From Anaeromyxobacter dehalogenans 2CP-1 (lineage in GTDB: Bacteria > Myxococcota > Myxococcia > Myxococcales > Anaeromyxobacteraceae): 64,000 bases of DNA. The notes under the pieces are model-generated. The model saw only the letters and a list, made by a program, of their open reading frames with translations. It did no database searches and was not told the DNA's origin. The stretch covers positions 1,178,001 through 1,242,000 of the forward strand of contig NC_011891.1 in assembly GCF_000022145.1 (NCBI RefSeq). Direction: 5' to 3'. Below are positions 55,333 to 63,951 of the stretch, piece after piece. The stretch's first letter is position 1, and each line of letters starts with the position of its first letter. The translations under genes were made by a program, and so were the position numbers.

Positions 55333-57755
55333 TCGCCCGCCTAAAACGGCTAAGCATCAAGGGCTTTCGCCGATTTGAGGTCGAAGCGACGGTTCCGCTC
55401 GATGCGGACGTAATTCTCGTTCACGGACCGAACGGCACCGGCAAGAGTTCAGTGCTGAATGCTATAGAATTCGGTCTCACCGGACACGTTCGCGATCTCG
55501 AACTCTACCGTGCGGATTACCCTCGGTCGCTGAGAAACGTGAAGGCCGACGCCGGTGAGGTCGGTCTGAGTTGGGCTGACAGCAAGGGGGAGGTCTATTC
55601 GTCGCGTCTGCACGTTGGTTCAGACAATCTCGTCAAGGGAGTTCCCGCTGTAGCGGGAGAGGACGCTCGCTTTTTTCAGGAGCGGTGCTACCTCTCTCAG
55701 CCCCGTCTCACGCGGCTGCTCGAGACGTATCAGACCCCGAGCGAGGAGGATGACGAGGCCCCGCTCGTGCGCTTCGTCCGAGAGTTACTCCGCTTGGATG
55801 TCACGAGTAACTTGGTCGATGGACTCAATGACGCCTTAGATATCCGACGCCTTCGAAAGCGCTCTACCGCGCTGGCCCGCCTCGACGCGAACGAAAAGGA
55901 CGTTCAGCAGCAACTAGACGTTGCAGGCCCGGCGCTGAAGGCGGCCGAAGCTCGTGCGATCGAACTGCGCGCGCGAGTCGCCGAGAAGCTCGGAGCTGCG
56001 GCCGCACTGGGCGACGCGTTCACCGCGGACGAGGAGCCCGCTCGCCTACGTGACCAACTGGGCGTGCTAATCGCAGCCGCTCGCGAGGAGTACAACGTAG
56101 TGCAGAGCGTACGGGCGCGCGTCGCAGGCACGGTGTCGTCTGCTGCGGTCTCAGTCCCGGCCATGTCGGCCGACCTCCCTGCGCGACTTGCGGAGGCAAG
56201 TTCTGCGCTTAAAGCAGTCGACGCTGAGTTGACGCGAGCCGTAGACGAAAGTGTTCGCTCGGCCGCACTCGCTGGAGTGTCTGCGGCGCTACTTCCCGGC
56301 GAGAGCGATCCTTCCGCTCGCGTCCGAGGCGTCCACGAGGCCATTTCGCAGGCCGTATCGCGCGTGCGTGTGGTGGACGCGACGCGTGCCGAGCTGCGTG
56401 GCCGCATCGACGTTATCGAGCAGCGGAAGCGAGCTATCAACTCCGCGCGACAAGAAGCCGTTATAGTCGACCAACAAGCGGCAGCGTCGCGAAAGGACCT
56501 GTTGTCGCTCCTGCAGCGGGCGCTTCCGCATGTTGAAACGTCCAATCACTGCCCGGTGTGCGCTCGCGACTACGGTGAACTGGAACGCGGATCGCTTGCG
56601 GAAGGCGTGCGGCGACAAATTGGGCTGCTTGGAGGAATGACGGCGGCGGACGACGCGGCGCTCCGGCAGGAGCGCGCTTTACGTGCCGAAGGTGATCAGC
56701 TCGACCGCGAACTGTCAGCGCTTCGAGTTCAATACGACAAACTCGGCGCGGCTCTGTTGCCGGAAACCCATGCTGCGCTGCAAAGCGCGGCTGAACGGAT
56801 CGACGCTGCCGTGGCGCTGGTGGAACGGCGGGCCGCCCTCGTTCGCGGCCAGGCGGTCTTGTTGAATGAGCAGGCTCGCGCGAATACGCTGTCGCTCCGG
56901 CAAGAATGGACCGTATCCGAAATTGCTCGACTTGCGAACGAACTGGGTATGGCGGCGCCTGCTGAGGCAACCCTCGATGCCGTGGGCCTCGTCATCGAGG
57001 AACGCTCCCGCGTTGCGAAGCTGCGCGAAGGGCAGCTTCTCTCGGCGCTTGCTTCCGTTGGTGAGCTCGAGGCGGCGCAAGAAGCACACGTGCGAGCGCG
57101 CCGATCTGCGGAAAGAGCGACGGCCCAGGCGAATGCGGTGGCAGTTGCTCGCAAGCGCGTTCAAAAAACCGTCGGCCAGGTGAAAGCGGTATTCGACGCC
57201 GCGAAGGAGACGACGAAAGAGCTGGTAGCGCACGTCTTTTCTGCGGAGCTGAACGCGATATGGGTCGAACTGTTCTCACGTCTAGCGCCAAGCGAGGTAT
57301 TTGCTCCTCGTCTAAGTGCCCCAGAGATCGAGCGGCGCAACATTGTGGTTTCCGCGCAAGCGGTTGCCGATGGTGTGACGCCGTTCGCTCAGCTCGCCTC
57401 TGTCCTCAGCGCCGGGAATCTCAACACGGCTGCGTTGAGTCTGTTCCTCGCTCTGCATCTCGTCGAGCGTCCGAAGATGCGCGTTCTGCTTCTCGATGAT
57501 CCCGTTCAGAGTATGGATGACGTGCATGTCATTCAGCTCTCTGCGCTGTTGCGAGCCTTGGTGCGCCAGCAGCATCGCCAGATTGTGCTGGCAGTTCATG
57601 AACGCGCTCTGTACGACTTCTTGTACAGTGAGCTCGGCCCATCTCGAGAAGGTCTCAAGCTTGTCGGAATCGAGCTGAGCCACGCTACGGATCCGTGGCG
57701 GGTGACCGTGTCCGAGTCGCGCCAAGAGTACGTTGCTGACGGACTTCCGTTATAG
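55329..57755 (+). CDS. lmuB: SMC/Rad50-like ATPase with zinc hook, Lamassu LmuB-like
   Basis: An 808-aa protein from GTG 55329. It begins with the SMC/RecF-type IARLKRLSIKGFRRF, followed by Walker A GPNGTGKSS (33-41) and the Q-loop region RCYLSQPRLTRLL. Two long coiled-coil arms flank a central CPVC (408-411), the Rad50-type zinc hook. The C-terminal head has the signature-like VLSAGNLNTAALSLFLALHLV and Walker B LLLDDPVQSMDD (about 718-729). Such ATPases sense or bind DNA ends or foreign replicons and, in Lamassu, control the effector. Last gene of the three-gene operon. Confidence 0.85.
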   Translation: MIARLKRLSIKGFRRFEVEATVPLDADVILVHGPNGTGKSSVLNAIEFGLTGHVRDLELYRADYPRSLRNVKADAGEVGLSWADSKGEVYSSRLHVGSDNLVKGVPAVAGEDARFFQERCYLSQPRLTRLLETYQTPSEEDDEAPLVRFVRELLRLDVTSNLVDGLNDALDIRRLRKRSTALARLDANEKDVQQQLDVAGPALKAAEARAIELRARVAEKLGAAAALGDAFTADEEPARLRDQLGVLIAAAREEYNVVQSVRARVAGTVSSAAVSVPAMSADLPARLAEASSALKAVDAELTRAVDESVRSAALAGVSAALLPGESDPSARVRGVHEAISQAVSRVRVVDATRAELRGRIDVIEQRKRAINSARQEAVIVDQQAAASRKDLLSLLQRALPHVETSNHCPVCARDYGELERGSLAEGVRRQIGLLGGMTAADDAALRQERALRAEGDQLDRELSALRVQYDKLGAALLPETHAALQSAAERIDAAVALVERRAALVRGQAVLLNEQARANTLSLRQEWTVSEIARLANELGMAAPAEATLDAVGLVIEERSRVAKLREGQLLSALASVGELEAAQEAHVRARRSAERATAQANAVAVARKRVQKTVGQVKAVFDAAKETTKELVAHVFSAELNAIWVELFSRLAPSEVFAPRLSAPEIERRNIVVSAQAVADGVTPFAQLASVLSAGNLNTAALSLFLALHLVERPKMRVLLLDDPVQSMDDVHVIQLSALLRALVRQQHRQIVLAVHERALYDFLYSELGPSREGLKLVGIELSHATDPWRVTVSESRQEYVADGLPL

Positions 57756-57912
57756 TGCCTCAAATGTGATTATCGTACGGCGGCCTTGTCGCGCGCAGGC
57801 ACTGCGCGCGCCGGGATGCCTGGCTCGGCTCGCGCGGCGATGAAGCCTCCGCATCTCGCAACATCCGTTAGGCCCTGACTGCGCGGGCTTCCTCCTTGTC
57901 ACGCGCGTTCGC

Positions 57913-58092
57913 TCACTTCCATCTAGCGTCAGGACACGGTGCCGCGTCGCCCTCGCCGTCTGCGCGTATGCGACGGGTTCGAGTCCGCGCGCGGACGAGC
58001 TGCTCGACCTCGGCGCGCTGGTTCTCGACCGTCTGCCACCCGTCGTCGGTCGACACCCTCAGGTACACGGCTGCCCAGTTCGTCGTTGTCAT
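57913..58092 (-). pseudogene. Serine recombinase (resolvase), N-terminal fragment
   Basis: A 59-codon minus-strand frame starting at ATG 58092 with GAGG nearby: MTTTNWAAVYLRVSTDDGWQ then TVENQRAEVEQLVRART. The Y-x-R-V-S-T with catalytic Ser and the TVENQ...L helix are the opening of serine recombinases. After about residue 38 the reading degenerates and stops; the rest of the enzyme (at least 150 residues) is missing. A remnant of a transposon or integrative element. Confidence 0.7.
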
Positions 58093-58268
58093 CGGATCCT
58101 CAGGCGTGTGACCATCAGTGGAGCGCCACCCGCCGTCCTCGAGCGGTTCGCCTGCGCGTGACCCTTTCGCGCGTGCGTCACGTACTGCCGATACGATGAA
58201 CGAATAGTTGGTATCGCGCTATCACGCCGGGTCAGCGAGATCCGACCGGCCAAACCCGGGCACTGACC

Positions 58269-58690
58269 TTATCGGCGCTCAAGGTCGAGCGCCGCGTACT
58301 TGGCGTGCTCACGCGTGACTGCGGCGGGGAGGCGTGCGATGTCGTCGGTATAGATGCGCGCCTCCAACCGCGCCCGGCTGATCGCGACGTAGTACACCTC
58401 CTGCGACGTCGTCCTGCTTCTCGTCGTCGCGTCGATGAGGACGCGCTCGGCGGTCATTCCCTGGCTGGCGTGGACGGTCGTGGCTTAGCCGTGGTCGAGG
58501 TGGAGCGGCTTGTCGGCGGGGAGCTCGACCGCGCGTCTTCCATCTGAGCGTGACGGTCTCGCGCGTCACGTCGGCCACGACGAACCGATCGCCGTTCGCG
58601 AGGTGGCGGGCGGCGTCGTTCCGGGTTACCCGGACGCGGTCCCCGGCGGCGAGTTCCGAGCGCTCCGGCTCGTAGGCGTACCTACGGTGA
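58269..58690 (-). pseudogene. MobF-type relaxase/TraI helicase C-terminal remnant with stop and frameshift
   Basis: The last part of a TraI/MobF relaxase-helicase. One frame encodes RYAYEPERSELAAGDRVRVT and DRFVVADVTRETVTLRWK; after a frameshift near 58540 another gives VELPADKPLHLDHG, an in-frame TAA (58487-58485) where a Tyr is expected, ATTVHASQGMTAERVLIDAT and TSQEVYYVAISRARLEARIY, ending at 58269. The VHASQG and YVAISRAR blocks are UvrD/TraI helicase motifs V and VI. The relaxase domain itself is gone. It shows that a conjugative element contributed to the island. Confidence 0.78.
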
Positions 58691-58761
58691 ACAGCAGACG
58701 GCGGACTGACAGTGAGTGTCAAGAAACTTACGTGATTGCCGCGATTCCGATGCGTGCAACG

Positions 58762-58780
58762 GGGTACCCCGGGGTTCCCG
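58762..58780. repeat. First copy of a 19-bp near-palindromic motif
   Basis: GGGTACCCNNGGGTTCCCG occurs here (NN = CG) and at 60151-60169 (NN = GA). The left half is itself a palindrome. One copy stands about 70 bp upstream of the relaxase remnant, the other 65 bp upstream of the 139-aa gene, both on the side from which minus-strand genes are read, so a shared regulatory site is possible. Confidence 0.5.
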
Positions 58781-58944
58781 AGTGCACGCATGGATGGATG
58801 AGATCTAGATGAAGTCCGCATGAGGACGGTTCGCGGACCCGAGATTGCCTTCTCAGCATTGTGCACGCGAGTGCACGCAAACATGCATCAGATAAACGAC
58901 CTCATCTATGGACGACACTATCTGGCTTAACGCGCGCTGAGCGC

Positions 58945-59193
58945 CTACTTCTTCGGGTGCGTGATCCGCTCCACTACGGCCGTAGCGGGTCGCCTCTCCG
59001 CCTCGCGAACGGTGATGAACTCGCCCGTCCGGGCGTCCCGGCCCCGCGGGGAGGACGATTCCGCGCCCTGTCCCGGGATCGGAACCCGCTCGACGGTCGA
59101 GGTACTGGGCCGACCCCTAGCCTCACGAACGGTGATGAACTCGCCCGTCCGGGCATCCCGGCCTCTCAACGACGAAGAACCATGCTTACTCAT
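58945..59193 (-). CDS. Small protein with internal tandem duplication (RDARTGEFITVREA motif)
   Basis: An 82-aa protein starting at ATG 59193, with AAGGAG 6 nt upstream. It consists of two copies of GRDARTGEFITVREA followed by a Pro-Ser/Ala-Thr and VER segment; the copies are about 42 residues apart and are nearly identical at DNA level too. Single-copy proteins with an RD-x-x-TG-x-F motif followed by a P-x-T-T-V-E-like tail are widespread on plasmids and islands and have no known role. The tandem form here is less usual. Confidence 0.65.
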   Translation of the reverse strand: MSKHGSSSLRGRDARTGEFITVREARGRPSTSTVERVPIPGQGAESSSPRGRDARTGEFITVREAERRPATAVVERITHPKK

Positions 59194-59263
59194 CGCACGC
59201 TCCTTGGGCCCGAACTGACACTACTTCTGACGTTAGTTGCCCCCTCTGACAACGCCACCGCGC

Positions 59264-59515
59264 CTACTCGACCGGAAGAACCTCTTTCGGAACGAGCTTC
59301 TCGAGCGCCGTGCTCCCGCGTCGCTGGAACGTCACAGCTTGGGTCGTCGGGTCGTAATCCTTGAGCAGCACCGGCGGCGTGATCATGTCGTCCACCACGA
59401 CCGCGCCTCCGCTGATACCTCGGTCCACCGCGTAGACGATGCGAACAAGCCTACCAACCATCAAATGAAGCTCGCTGGACTTGATCATAAAGACACCATT
59501 GCAAAAACCGTTCAT
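59264..59515 (-). CDS. Hypothetical protein, up to 83 aa
   Basis: A small frame with no recognised family: MIKSSELHLMVGRLVRIVYA, then GGAVVVDDMITPPVLLKDYD and FQRRGSTALEKLVPKEVL. It looks like a compact beta-strand-rich domain. Two starts are possible (59515, or the internal ATG at 59488, giving 74 aa). Codon use is mixed as elsewhere in the island. It lies 70 bp upstream of the duplicated-motif gene on the same strand. Confidence 0.45.
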   Translation of the reverse strand: MNGFCNGVFMIKSSELHLMVGRLVRIVYAVDRGISGGAVVVDDMITPPVLLKDYDPTTQAVTFQRRGSTALEKLVPKEVLPVE

Positions 59516-59666
59516 CTGGTCGAATGGAACTCCTCATCGAAGTTCCGAATCATGGTTCGAAAACGTGATCGATCACTGTCGCCGCGTTGCTGAACCTCCG
59601 CCGCGCGCACCGGGACTGGCCCGGGAGCCGGTGCCAAGCATCGATAAAGCGCTCTGCGCGAAGTAG

Positions 59667-60086
59667 TCACTGCGGGCCGATACGGATGTGTATCTCCTGT
59701 TCCGCTCGCCCGTCTACGAGGGCTCGACGCACGGACACCTCGGCTCGCGATACGAGGTCCGGCGAGAGTCCTACGATCTCAACTTGGAGAGCCTGCTCGT
59801 CGATGCCGCTCGCAATGTGTATCTTCGCGAGCGGCTTGCGCCCGAGAGCATGGACGCTGTTGCGGAGGTACGTCCACAGCGAGTCGAATGACTTGTCGCG
59901 CGCCCACTCCACGAGCCCGAGCGACTGCAACGCAACGACGATGCTCCAGAGGTCTGCGCTCGCGAAGATCCCTTCGGATTTCGACAGCGGCTCTATAAGC
60001 TGAACCGAGTAGTGCTCGTCCGGCTTCGAGACGCTCCACACCCCACGTAGAGGGTTATTCGATTCGAGGCGAATCGAGTGCATCAT
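59667..60086 (-). CDS. Hypothetical protein, 139 aa
   Basis: A soluble protein starting at the ATG-ATG pair at 60086, with GGGAGG 8 nt upstream. Notable segments: VWSVSKPDEHYSVQLIEPLS, SADLWSIVVALQSLGLVEWA, KSFDSLWTYLRNSVHALGRK and a charged end RALVDGRAEQEIHIRIGPQ. No family is recognised. It follows the four-gene operon on the same strand after about 145 bp that contain one copy of the 19-bp motif, so it may have its own promoter. Confidence 0.55.
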   Translation of the reverse strand: MMHSIRLESNNPLRGVWSVSKPDEHYSVQLIEPLSKSEGIFASADLWSIVVALQSLGLVEWARDKSFDSLWTYLRNSVHALGRKPLAKIHIASGIDEQALQVEIVGLSPDLVSRAEVSVRRALVDGRAEQEIHIRIGPQ

Positions 60087-60231
60087 CTCCTCGTCCTCCC
60101 AGGTTTCCCGATCGTCAGTAATGTTGACCTGCCCCCAACAATGGACGACAGGGTACCCGAGGGTTCCCGGCGTTGGACAGCGTTCCGTGTTGCGCGCGGC
60201 GTAATGCGACCCGGCGACCGGCCTCTTGCCG

Positions 60232-60783
60232 TCACTCGCGGCCATGGAGATCCCAAAACCACCCGTTGTTTGCATCGGTGCGGGGGGGCTCGAAGCTTCC
60301 GCGCGATCGAAGATCGCGGAGTAGCGCTCTGATCGTTTCCCGATCGAGGGCCAGTGCCTCGGTCGCTTGGCGTACGAGCGAGAGCGTCGAAACAACTTCC
60401 ACGTGAGGAAACAGCCGATTGCAGACGCGTCGCTCCTTCCCGTCATCGGTGACCAGGGGGACGCGGAGCGTTGCCGCCAGCGCCACGGTCGCCGCGTCGT
60501 TGTCGGTGAGCTCAGCTGCTGCCGCGACGAACGCATCGGCAGCGTCATCACCGATTTCGACGACGCGAAGTAGACCGTTCGCTTCGAGCGGCGAGATGTC
60601 GATGAGCTCTCGCGTCGGCTCTCCCGTCTCATTCGGCGGTCCGTCCAGATACACGGCCTCTACGCGCACGCCGGGCGCCACCACAAGGCGCACCTGTAGG
60701 GCGCGGATGAGATCCTGTTCCCGCCGCGTGGCGAAGAGGTTCAGCAGGCTACAGGCGTCGATGATCGCGTCGCCCGGGTTCAC
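60232..60783 (-). CDS. PIN-like domain protein (putative ribonuclease)
   Basis: A 183-aa protein from GTG 60783, overlapping the XRE-ImmA gene by 4 nt. PIN-type acidic residues are placed as in active nucleases: Asp 9 in AIIDACSLLNLFAT, Glu 42 in GVRVEAVYL, Asp 94/96 in ELTDNDAATVALAATL, and Asp 113/114 in PLVTDDGKERR. PIN proteins are Mg2+-dependent RNases, often toxins. It is the last gene of a four-gene overlapping operon; regulation by the XRE-ImmA partner is inferred from coupling. Substrate unknown. Confidence 0.75.
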   Translation of the reverse strand: MNPGDAIIDACSLLNLFATRREQDLIRALQVRLVVAPGVRVEAVYLDGPPNETGEPTRELIDISPLEANGLLRVVEIGDDAADAFVAAAAELTDNDAATVALAATLRVPLVTDDGKERRVCNRLFPHVEVVSTLSLVRQATEALALDRETIRALLRDLRSRGSFEPPRTDANNGWFWDLHGRE

Positions 60784-62012
60784 GGTTCGTGGCCCGCCTG
60801 GGTGACGAACTCGCGCCCGAGATCCAGTTCGACGACCATTCCGTCCTCAACCTGGGACTGGCGGCGGCTCTGGTAGACGCGCCGGGCAGTCACGCGATCG
60901 ACCTCTAGGTACGAAGCGAACTCAGTCTCGGAGATGAGTTCCTTCTCGTAGGCTTGAGCCGCCAAGCTTATGAACCTGTCAGGGAGCAGTTCGGGACGTG
61001 GCTGGGTGATCGACTGCAACCCCAGGCTCTCGGCAGCTTCCGATGCCTTGAACTTCTTCTCCGCGAGCCCTTCGTAGGTTCCACTGGGAAGGAGTTCGAG
61101 ATCCTCGAGTCGCAGGGTCATCGCCTGGAACGACACCTGGTACAGGTGAGCCATCCAGAGGATGTCCGCGATCGTGAACCGTCCGTTCGCTCGCACGCGT
61201 TCGGAGAACCGGCGCGCGATCGCTCCGGAGGGCATTAGGAACTCTTGGGCGAACGACTCTGCGAACACCTCAGCAGGATCCGTGCGCCGCGCCAAATGCA
61301 GTGGCAGGACCTCTCCCTCTTCGCGGTCTCGTAGGAAGTGTGCGGTCTCGTGACTCAGGGACCACCGTCGTCGTTCGAGGGGGTGCCCCCTGTTGATCGC
61401 AACGCACGCTCCGAGCTCATCGCTCCAGATGAGCATGGCTGCGATCGCGTTAGGCATCGGAAGATGGAAGATCCTCAAACCCGCCTGAAGCTCGAGCTGC
61501 TGCTCAAGCGAGAGCGCCGGACCGTCTCCAACATCAAGCGCGTTTCGCACCGTGCGTGCCGCATCTTGGCCCAGGAGTCTCATCGCGTTGGGTGCGCCGG
61601 AAACCCAGCCAGCTCCGGCCCGATCGGCTCGATAGGCCTCGATCGACTCCAGCGGCGCCGGAATCCGACGAAGCCCGAGCAGTTGCTCCAACTCTGCGTA
61701 TCTCGAGCCGAGCGACTGAAGCCTCTTCACGACGGCGTTGGCCTCAGTGGCGTTCCCTGGTGGCGCCGTCATGCGGAACCGCGGTGACACTTCGCCGGTC
61801 ACTGCGTGTTCGCGAAGCAGATCGTGAACAGAGACCTTCAGAAAGCCGGCGAGCTTGATCAGTTCTGCGTTCGACGGTCGCCGCTCGCCCTTCTCCACTG
61901 CGACGAGCGTCGTACGAGCGACTCCGATCTTAGCGGCAAGGTCCGCCTGGGTGAGGTTAGCGTTCTTTCTCGCGAACGCGATCCGTTCTCCGAGCTTCTG
62001 TGACGAGATCAT
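60780..62012 (-). CDS. XRE-type HTH fused to ImmA/IrrE metallopeptidase
   Basis: A 410-aa regulator-protease. Residues 7-62 are an XRE helix-turn-helix (IAFARKNANLTQADLAAKIGVARTTLVAVEKGERRPSNAELIKLA). Residues about 170-300 hold the ImmA/IrrE zinc protease with HETAH (221-225) and the downstream helix AEVFAESFAQEFLMP supplying the third ligand. The last 90 residues are helical. Such proteins bind their own promoter and cleave a partner or repressor on a signal, as ImmA does in ICEBs1. ATG overlaps the QueC-like stop by 4 nt. Confidence 0.9.
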   Translation of the reverse strand: MISSQKLGERIAFARKNANLTQADLAAKIGVARTTLVAVEKGERRPSNAELIKLAGFLKVSVHDLLREHAVTGEVSPRFRMTAPPGNATEANAVVKRLQSLGSRYAELEQLLGLRRIPAPLESIEAYRADRAGAGWVSGAPNAMRLLGQDAARTVRNALDVGDGPALSLEQQLELQAGLRIFHLPMPNAIAAMLIWSDELGACVAINRGHPLERRRWSLSHETAHFLRDREEGEVLPLHLARRTDPAEVFAESFAQEFLMPSGAIARRFSERVRANGRFTIADILWMAHLYQVSFQAMTLRLEDLELLPSGTYEGLAEKKFKASEAAESLGLQSITQPRPELLPDRFISLAAQAYEKELISETEFASYLEVDRVTARRVYQSRRQSQVEDGMVVELDLGREFVTQAGHEP

Positions 62013-63352
62013 ACGCGTTCCTCGGAGCTGGCAATCTTGGGGCGCGGCCTGCGAGCGGCATAGAAGCTGTCGAGTTCCGCGCGATGCCGCCCGAACAGGT
62101 CGCGGATGCGATCGGCGACAACGGCGGGAGCGGTTCCCCGCCGCTTCGAATAGCTCGCGATGAGGGCAAGGCTCGGATCCGACCGCAGGAGAGTCGACCA
62201 GTCCTGCATCCCTCCGAAGCGGCGAGCCTGCTGCTCGAACGCGAGCACGTCGTAATCGTCGTGCGACGACGTGCGGTTCCGGTACGGGGTAGGATCCTTA
62301 TCCCCCAGCGCGGCGAAGAGCGCGCTTCGGCGCAGTAAACAGGAAGTGCAGAGGCCGCAGTGCTCGGCCGGGTCGGGCTTGCCGTGCTCGCCTTCGTCGC
62401 ATGAGTTAGATGCTTGCGCGAGCGGAATCAAGTGTTCGCGCGCGTCACGGCACATCTCTCCCTTGGTGCTGAACAGGAACGGAGCCTCGAGTCGAACGGG
62501 ATCGTCCTGGACGACTTCGAGGATCCCTTCAAGCGAGGCCAAGGTGCCGGGGTGCATGGCGCGCGTGTTCTGCGCACCAACCTGAGCCAGGTTCATCGGA
62601 GGGTTCAATGCCCCGATACCGTTTTCGTACGTGTGGAGCGTGGAGGCGCCCACCGTCCTCGCGACGGCAGCTCCAATCGAGAGGAACAGGAAGCCGCGGC
62701 ACCGCTGCGACTTCTCCGGAGGGTGCGCGTGCCGCAACTGATGGTCGAAGCTGACCCAGTGAAGCGGAACGGAGAAGAAACTCGCGCGCTGAAGCATGGT
62801 GATCGCGCGCTGCTGTGCAGACGCTCGAACCTGGATGCCATGTACAGAGACAACGATCAGCTTCTTTGCGGTTCGAGACCGAAGGTACGTTCCCACGATT
62901 GAATCAAGGCCTCCGCTGAACAGCCCCACCTCGGCATTCTCGCAGTTCTCGGTGAACAGGGGCTGGGGCCGCAAATGGTCGCTGCAACTCGCAAAGGTCA
63001 GGTTCCACTCGTCGTCCGTCATGAACGCGAGTAGCCGAGCGACTCGCTCGCGCGCCGCTGCCCAGCGGTCGGGATCCTCGACGGCCAGCTTTACGTGTAG
63101 CCTGCGCTGCCAGTGCAGTTCGCGCTCGAGCCCCTTCGTGCCTTGAGGGATACGCCGCGAGAGTCGGTCGACGGAGTGGATTGCCGCCGCGACGCGAATG
63201 AGGTCACGCTCGGGACGCGCGAATGGCGCCAGCCACGAGCGCTCGACCGTGTCGGCAGTCAGCTTCGGGGTCAGGATGTGAGTGCCGCCGCCGTGACTCA
63301 CGACGATGCGACCACCGCCATCGACTTCGTACCTGTACGCCGGACTCTTCAC
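62009..63352 (-). CDS. QueC-like ATP-pyrophosphatase (QatC/Cap9-type paralogue)
   Basis: A 447-aa protein from GTG 63352. The PP-loop SGGLDS (146-151) is intact, as are four Cys of the QueC zinc site (C318, C332, C335, C338: CGLCTSC with one distal Cys). Relative to housekeeping QueC (about 230 aa) it has a 140-residue N-terminal extension and a longer C-terminus. This enlarged form matches defence-linked QueC paralogues (Qat, type IV CBASS), some of which attach a deazaguanine or related group to a protein. No other queuosine gene is nearby, so a base-biosynthesis role is unlikely. It overlaps both neighbours by 4 nt. Confidence 0.85.
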   Translation of the reverse strand: MKSPAYRYEVDGGGRIVVSHGGGTHILTPKLTADTVERSWLAPFARPERDLIRVAAAIHSVDRLSRRIPQGTKGLERELHWQRRLHVKLAVEDPDRWAAARERVARLLAFMTDDEWNLTFASCSDHLRPQPLFTENCENAEVGLFSGGLDSIVGTYLRSRTAKKLIVVSVHGIQVRASAQQRAITMLQRASFFSVPLHWVSFDHQLRHAHPPEKSQRCRGFLFLSIGAAVARTVGASTLHTYENGIGALNPPMNLAQVGAQNTRAMHPGTLASLEGILEVVQDDPVRLEAPFLFSTKGEMCRDAREHLIPLAQASNSCDEGEHGKPDPAEHCGLCTSCLLRRSALFAALGDKDPTPYRNRTSSHDDYDVLAFEQQARRFGGMQDWSTLLRSDPSLALIASYSKRRGTAPAVVADRIRDLFGRHRAELDSFYAARRPRPKIASSEERV

Positions 63353-63933
63353 GGGTGGACTCCTCTAAGGTCCGCGTGGAGGTCGACGGGAGTAGGCGCC
63401 GACCGCAGTTTCAACGCCCGAGCCGAAGGCCGCCGAGCCAGTTCTTGCGCAGCTCTCTTCATCACTGACCGGATCGGCCGGAGTAACTGGTCCGAGGTTG
63501 CGTCGATGCCACGAGCCGCGAGTGAGGGGATTACGCCCTCCCGCGCCTCCAAGACAAAGTGCGACACCGCATCCTCGAGAGTCGATGCGATGATCTCGGG
63601 AACGTCGATCCTGCCGGTCAGCACAGCCGCGGCGGCGGAGCGCTCCAGGACCTTGTCGAGTTTCCCCTCGCCATGCGCGCCCACGGCATCGCGGATCCGC
63701 TCCAGCGCCCCAAGCTCATCGAGCGAGCCGAAAAGCTCGGCTTGCCGCACGCCGTGGACCGTTTCGATCACAGCTTCGAGGCTGGGAATCCCGCCCGAGG
63801 ATGCAACGAGGCGTCGAAGAGCCTTTTCCACAACGCCAACGTCGGGCGGCGCACCTCCAACCATTCGCTCGAACATCGCGCTCAGCGACTTGAACGCCCG
63901 TGGTCGGCGGCTGAACTCATCGCGATCCGGCAT
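63349..63933 (-). CDS. Uncharacterised 194-aa protein heading the QueC-like operon
   Basis: First gene of the operon, ATG 63933 with a promoter upstream. The product is soluble and helical: RRPRAFKSLSAMFERMVGG, VVEKALRRLVASSGGIPSLE, GEGKLDKVLERSAAAAVLTG, SQLLRP-like ATSDQLLRPIRSVMKRAAQE. It ends VDLHADLRGVHP, where HADLRG-VHP might be an exposed tail. No family, catalytic motif, signal peptide or membrane segment is recognised. It could be the protein that the QueC-like enzyme modifies, as small first genes are in related loci, but this is inference. Confidence 0.7.
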   Translation of the reverse strand: MPDRDEFSRRPRAFKSLSAMFERMVGGAPPDVGVVEKALRRLVASSGGIPSLEAVIETVHGVRQAELFGSLDELGALERIRDAVGAHGEGKLDKVLERSAAAAVLTGRIDVPEIIASTLEDAVSHFVLEAREGVIPSLAARGIDATSDQLLRPIRSVMKRAAQELARRPSARALKLRSAPTPVDLHADLRGVHP

Positions 63934-63951
63934 ACGCGCCCCCCGCCGATT

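Noticed and set aside
62009-63352. Housekeeping QueC for queuosine
   Set aside because: Almost twice the normal length, embedded in a four-gene overlapping operon on an island, with no queD, queE or queF nearby.
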